64,000 nt of DNA from contig CM075675.1 in the NCBI GenBank assembly GCA_037962975.1, positions 108,340,718 through 108,404,717 on the forward strand, given 5' to 3'. The translations under genes were made by a program, and so were the position numbers. The stretch is from Clitoria ternatea. Lineage: Eukaryota; Streptophyta; Magnoliopsida; Fabales; Fabaceae. The notes beneath the pieces are model-generated. The model made no database searches. It was given only the letters and a program-made list of their open reading frames with translations, and had not been told where the DNA came from. Each line of letters begins with the position of its first letter. Within the stretch, counting starts at the first letter, position 1. Shown here piece by piece: positions 58,797-64,000 of this stretch.

Positions 58797-61700
58797 TTAT
58801 TGACGACCCTTCTTCAGAGAAAGGAAATGGGCAGCAAAGGAATCATAGTCAGGTAACTTCGGATGAACGTGTCCAGCCTTCTCCTTAGAGGTAGTATCCC
58901 CATCAGAATTTAAAGATTTTGAAGCCTCTTGGCCCTTTTCACTATCATCTGTCACTGTTTTAGGAACAAAACTGGAAGGTTGTGCCCTTGCAGATGATTT
59001 CAGAATTTCCTTATCCAAGGATCTTTTGGGTTCTGAAATTGGCTCAGATGGTTTATTTTCGGCTGATACACCAGAGGTCTTCATGGATGAGACATTTTGA
59101 TTTTTACTCTCATAAGTTCTTGAAGATTTCCATCCAAGTCTAGTAGTACCAGGGGTCACAGAAGCCTTGGATGAAGGAGCATCTTTTGAACTTAAACCTG
59201 TACCAGCTTTTGAAGAAGCTGATGTCCTCCGAGAAATTCCACTGACAGGACGGGTAATACTAGCTGAATTTTGTTTGGGAGGTTCGTCTTCAAAATCACT
59301 ACTATCAGAATCAAAGTAGGTAACTGGGGCCCGTGAGATCGGTTTATTTTTAGTTTCACTTTGATCTTTCTGAATGCGAGGTTCATGAGTACTAGTAAGA
59401 GCCTCCTTCGAGCCTGCAACCAGACCATAACTATCAGAATCAGAAGATATGCTGTTAGCTCTCAAGCCCACTTTCCTGTTTCCTCTGCTCACTTCCCTCA
59501 CATACTTATCCTGAACCGGAGCATCAAAACTGCTCGATGTCCTTGCTGCAGGTAAAGATATTTCATTCTGGACTGAAGTATCCTCTAATGAAGATGAAAC
59601 ATCACCTGGCATTTTCTTAATATAAGGAGGTCGTCTGTAACCCTTATTGCGGAAACCGCCCTTCAAGGTTCCATAGTTTAATTCCTTATCACTTTCTATA
59701 CGAGATTCTTCTGAAGTTTCGGTTTCATCATTTGCCTTGAAGTCCAATATAGAGCTTCCTCCCATTGAAGGCAGCTGATTGGCTGGCAAGTCATCATAAC
59801 CAGAATTTTGTTCAGACACGGTACTGATGTTTAGCTTTCTCTCAAACTGCTCTTCCATATTATCTGAATCAACTGAAGATGGTGACAGCCAAGACTTTCT
59901 GTCAGTGCCCACATCTTTATCATCTCTCAATGAGGACCCTAGAGCCCCATGGTTTGCAACCTGATCAAATGAAGAATTTCCATAATCAGAGTTCCCAGAA
60001 AATTTAGACTTTACCAAATTCACCTCACTATCTGAACCAGCATCATCTGAATCATCAAAAGTGACGGGTAAAAAGTCTTCTTTTACAGGAGAAACTGTAG
60101 GTTTTGTCAAATTTTCAGAAACAAAGGAGAAATGTGACTCTGTACTAGAGCTTGTCACTTTCTCATCAATATTTTGTCCATGGCTCCAAGAATTTGTATT
60201 TTCTAATGGATCAACTTGTGATTTTCTCCCAGGGGATGAGAAGAACAAGCTAGACCCCTCACCATTGTATCTTTTACCAGCATCAAATTTATAATCATCA
60301 TCCTCCGATCCAGAATCATCAAATACAACTGAAGTATCATTATGAAAACTTGAATCCCCAGTGTTTCTTTGAGTGATTCCTTCATCCTTAAAAAAAGGAT
60401 CTACCATAGCCTGGTTCTTCATCACCGAGCTACTAAAGTTCAATTCATCACCATGATCATCACTTGGAGTATTGAGATGAGATGAGGAAGCTTCTCTAGA
60501 ATGTCTACTTGTCCTTGAATCTTCAAAGTAATAGTTGTTTTCAACATTCAAATCACCGTCACCATGTAAGCCAGTTCCAATATCTTCTTCAGTTCTACTT
60601 GCTTGCTTTTTTATACCCATCTCATGTAAGTCGCTATTCTTTTGAACAAATGAGTTACTATGCTGATAGACATCAGCCCTTTGAGAACCATCCGTAAAGA
60701 GTTTATCATCACCAAAAGCATTATTAGACATAAATGAAGCTGACTGGGTATGCTTCACCACATTCTGATGACTATTCCGGTAATATTCATTGGGCATTCC
60801 TATCATATTATCCTGTTCTCTGCCAGTAATTTGCTCATTGTGCATCCCTGAACTGCTTCTATGGAAGTTATCATCATCAGAACCTGAAGAAATATTTTCA
60901 TCATCATGAAAAGCATATTCTTGAGGTCTTTCATCTCTCAACCTACTGCCAGCAGTACCATGTGATCCACCTGAATTCTGCCTTGTCATGTTTTCACGGT
61001 TTGAAAGCTCTGCAGCTGCTCTTGCAGCCATGCTTGCACGTTCTGCAGACTCTGCAGCTGCCTGGGCCGCAGATGCAGCATCCTTGAATTCCATGTTCCA
61101 ATTCTGCCTACCCCTAGAAAAAGAACTCTTGTTTTCTGAATATGAATCACTAAAGTTCATTTCTTTACTACCAACTCCTGTAAGAAAGAACCCCAAATAT
61201 TAAGGTAACAGACACAACAACAGGCCAGAAATTCAAGTGTAAGTATTGTCTTCAAAAAAATACCTGAAGGTCTGATTTCTGGATTAGACAGGCCAGATGT
61301 TCTTGACTGATTACCAGCCTTTCCAGCAGCACCATGTGCAGTATGCTCATATGAATTTGTAGGAGCATCTTGCACTGGTTTAAGATGTGAGGAAGCACGT
61401 AAATTGGAAGGATCCTTTTCATCTGGAACAGGAGGAACATTGATTTGAGAAGGTTCCACATAAGCAACATTCTCAGATGTGCTTGGCCCGACCTTAAAAA
61501 GTAAATAATGTCAAAATCATATAATCCAATTTAAATCAAATAAACCAAAAAATTACACAATGAACAAAGCCTACCAATGAGCCTTGAGAAGATTTTACAT
61601 CATTTTCTCCAAATGACTTGGGCTCCCATTTGATATTATGCTCCTCAGCAATTGCAGCCAGTATTTTTATCTTGGTTGGACCATCAGGTGCTTTGGCAGA

Positions 61701-62930
61701 TAATTTCTCAACCAACTGAAATGATAACACTAAATTTAGAGAACAAGAAAGGCAAGAAATGAGCTTGAAATGATCTTATCTAACTTCAAGCAGATAGAGA
61801 GAAACTTGCCAAGCGATTTACACCACAGTCAGGACGTAATTCAATAGCTGCTGTGACAAACTCTTTGCCATACTTAGATGCAATATGCTTCTTCACATCC
61901 ATGAGCTCAGGTATGTCTGAACATCTAGGAGATGCAAAAATTACACTTGAAATTGCTTCCTTCAAGTCAACAGGGCAGTTTCTGAAAAATTTAAAAAGGA
62001 GAAATAATGACAAGGTCAGTGCAAGGAGAATGCACAATCATAATGAACAAACTTATAGACTGCAAGAACTATATTTTTAGAAAGAAAAACCAAAAGCAGA
62101 AGTTAAAATAAAGATGCCTGTGGGCATTGCAAATATTTACACAGCTGACTGGCACAGAAGACCAATTCAAACATGATTTCAACAAGCCTAAAATCATCAG
62201 AAATGAAGCTAGCAGGTGGCACTAGCACGTTACATGTTCAATTGAGGATGGTTCTTGATCCAGGAGCTTCACTACGGGACCATAATATTGTTCCATAATA
62301 ACATACGCAATAAGATAAAATATAAAAACTCATGGTTTTACTCTTTAAAATAAAAGAGAATTAGATTCTCCTAAAGTGAGGATCACAGGTTTGGTAGACA
62401 CAATCCTAATTTTGAGTTAAATACAAAGTAATTTTGCGAGATTAAAAATACTTTTGTGATTCGATCATGGGTAAGCGTGCTGCAATAAGTTCACAGTATA
62501 TCTCCACAAGATCATAAGCTGCCATGGTCTTTTCTTCCCTGACAACATGTTCAACCTGAAGAAAAAAAGGTGAAACAGAACAAATAATCTATCATTCATC
62601 ACTTCAATTAAATTTGCCAACAAACACAAAGAGAATCAAAAATCAAAATATGAGGAGGAAAAAGCACGATTGTTTACGTTACCCGAATTCTAGCGGTTTG
62701 GTCCTGACCAGACTGGAGCAGTTGAGCCAACTCCCTCTTGAGTTGCTTCAGTTGCGCTTCTCTCTTATTCTTCAAAAGCTTTATGCGTGAAACGGCGAGC
62801 TTCAATGCCGTTTTGCTGCACCAAACAAATTCAATTAAATTCAATCCAACAAAACCCTAAAATCTACCAACAGAAATCGAAAACGATCGAAGTCTTACCA
62901 CTTGGCGGGCTTGAAGCTCCTATGCAACAT
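58797..62930 (-). CDS. IST1-like ESCRT regulator with a long acidic C-terminal tail
   Basis: IST1 proteins bind ESCRT-III and VPS4 and tune multivesicular-body sorting. Seven minus-strand exons give 1063 residues: 62930-62899, 62815-62683, 62555-62452, 61981-61810, 61715-61575, 61492-61264, 61177-58797. The IST1 fold fills residues 1 to about 190 (KTALKLAVSRIKLLKNKREA, VREEKTMAAYDLVEIYCELI, CSDIPELMDVKKHIASKYG, LVEKLSAKAPDGPTKIKIL). An alanine-rich helix (about 304-327) follows, then a long Ser/Asp-rich tail with recurring FDD/FDSDSS acidic motifs and a conserved-looking end, LPDYDSFAAHFLSLKKG. Intron 4 begins with GC instead of GT (TTG|GCAAGT); only this keeps the frame. The last exon is 2.4 kb. 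It matches the plant ISTL family of long members; the exact subgroup is not assigned. Confidence 0.93.
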
Positions 62931-62938
62931 GCTTTGTG

Positions 62939-62968
62939 CAAAACGCAAACGCAAACGCAAACGCAAAC
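62939..62968. repeat. AAACGC hexamer repeat in the leader of the IST1-like gene
   Basis: About five copies of a GCAAAC unit lie just upstream of the start codon. On the sense strand this is GTTTGC repeated, in the 5' leader. Length may vary between lines. Confidence 0.85.
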
Positions 62969-63110
62969 TGAAGAATCAGTGATAGTTAAAATTGTCGAAT
63001 AATAATGAAGAGATTCGGGTTCGTTTAATCGTGTTTTGGTAGAAAGAAAGAATAACTGAAGATGAAGAAGAATAACAAGAGAAATGGATCTTAGAGGCGA
63101 AGAAAGAGGG

Positions 63111-63136
63111 AATAATAATAATAATAATAATAATAA
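63111..63136. repeat. (AAT)n microsatellite in the leader of the IST1-like gene
   Basis: About nine AAT units (ATT on the sense strand), within the probable 5' leader or core promoter of the IST1-like gene. Confidence 0.85.
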
Positions 63137-64000
63137 TCTTAATAGAATTGAACTTTCGTCGAAACGTGACAAACAAATACGAACCTATGAAACCTTTTTA
63201 TTATTTCTTCCGTATGGGAACGAACATGGAAATCAACTGTGGGCCTCACATGAAATTTCTCATTTGTCTATTTAATTGTTCATCTTTGGTTAAATCAGAA
63301 TCGGTGAAATATTATTTATAGATAACCCATAATCAACATCATAATTAAATTGATATCATCAATCTCTATTTGATCTGTTATAAAGTTAACAAGTCGAATA
63401 AGTAAATAAGAGATGGGTGATGTTTTATTTCAATTTGTTGAGTAAATAAAATTACATGAACATTTTTAATCTATTTGTTTGGTTATTGTGTTAATAAGAG
63501 TTAGGTTTGGTAAATGCTATTTTAGTTAGTAAACGTGACTTCGTTAGTGCTGACATGTGACAGAAACCTAATAGACTTTTGGATGTGATTCCGTTTCATG
63601 GTGTTATAATGAATGAAAATGAAAGGGAAAAGGGTGATTGGTAAGATTGTTGATCTTTCTATCTTTTACTTTGACAAACAGATGCAAAACACTATTATAG
63701 GTTTTTATTAATCGTCAATGCTCTCGAAGGCTCTTTAATTTATTATTTTGTGAAGAGTGTTTCAAGAAATTGTATTTTTCTCAAATAGTTTTAATAAGAA
63801 GTGACCTTATTTGAGATGCAATTAAGAACTAAATATGAACACTTTTCTTGATAAAATTTAAATCGTGAGTCTTAAGATTAAAGTGATTAAGCATTTATGT
63901 TATACCCGACCTTGTTCATGAAAAAATTGGAAAATTATTTAAAACTAAGAAACAACAAGAAATTACAAAATCCAATGTTCCCTTGACATGACTTTTTTTC
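63137..64000. other. Upstream flank of the IST1-like gene
   Basis: AT-rich promoter-proximal and intergenic DNA to the window edge. Nothing recognisable. Confidence 0.6.

Noticed and set aside
62864..63172. 102-codon frame over the leader of the IST1-like gene
   Set aside because: Built from simple repeats (GTTTGC and ATT units), giving runs of Val-Cys and Leu. It is the leader, not a gene.

Overview
This is nuclear DNA from a flowering plant. Genes are split by many short introns, intergenic DNA is very AT-rich, and a plant Ty3/gypsy retrotransposon and many small dispersed repeats are present. Protein similarity as I remember it, and the style of the repeats, suggest a eudicot and most likely a phaseoloid legume (inference; no database was searched).

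Layout, left to right. 1-2654 (-): the 5' part of a malectin-like LRR receptor kinase gene that runs off the left edge. 2655-10030: repeat-rich intergenic DNA. 10105-12836 (+): complete ten-exon MND1 (meiotic recombination), with an E2F-type site just upstream. 16406-17148 and 19059-19575 (+): a tandem pair of arabinogalactan-peptide genes. 21226-22997 (-): ESCRT-III subunit SNF7/VPS32. 25046-26989 (+): intronless DYW-class PPR protein resembling the chloroplast editing factor CREF3. 27687-28611 (-): ribosomal protein eL31, with telo-box and site II motifs in its promoter. 31245-34146 (+): deoxyhypusine synthase. 34147-39986: gene-free DNA. 39992-51845: an intact young LTR retrotransposon. 51912-52464: a decayed relative of it. 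52740-53075: a long foldback. 54879-56408 (+): a CCoAOMT-like O-methyltransferase with AC elements upstream. 58797-62930 (-): an IST1-like ESCRT regulator with a very long acidic tail.

The most notable object is the retrotransposon. It has two 730-bp LTRs differing at two positions, a perfect 5-bp target duplication and an uninterrupted 1823-residue Gag-Pol on the minus strand. A second transcription unit on the opposite strand lies between pol and the 3' LTR, with its own TATA-like box, an 82-bp intron that rejoins two ORFs, and an AATAAA signal. A 59-bp tandem repeat lies between the two coding units. This matches the Tat/Retand type of Ty3/gypsy element.

The host genes are mostly unrelated housekeeping or specialised genes, not a functional cluster. 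SNF7/VPS32 and the IST1-like protein both belong to the ESCRT system but sit about 36 kb apart. Exon boundaries were worked out by hand from splice motifs and reading frame. Nine of the ten host genes give complete, stop-free coding sequences; the receptor kinase is cut by the window edge.
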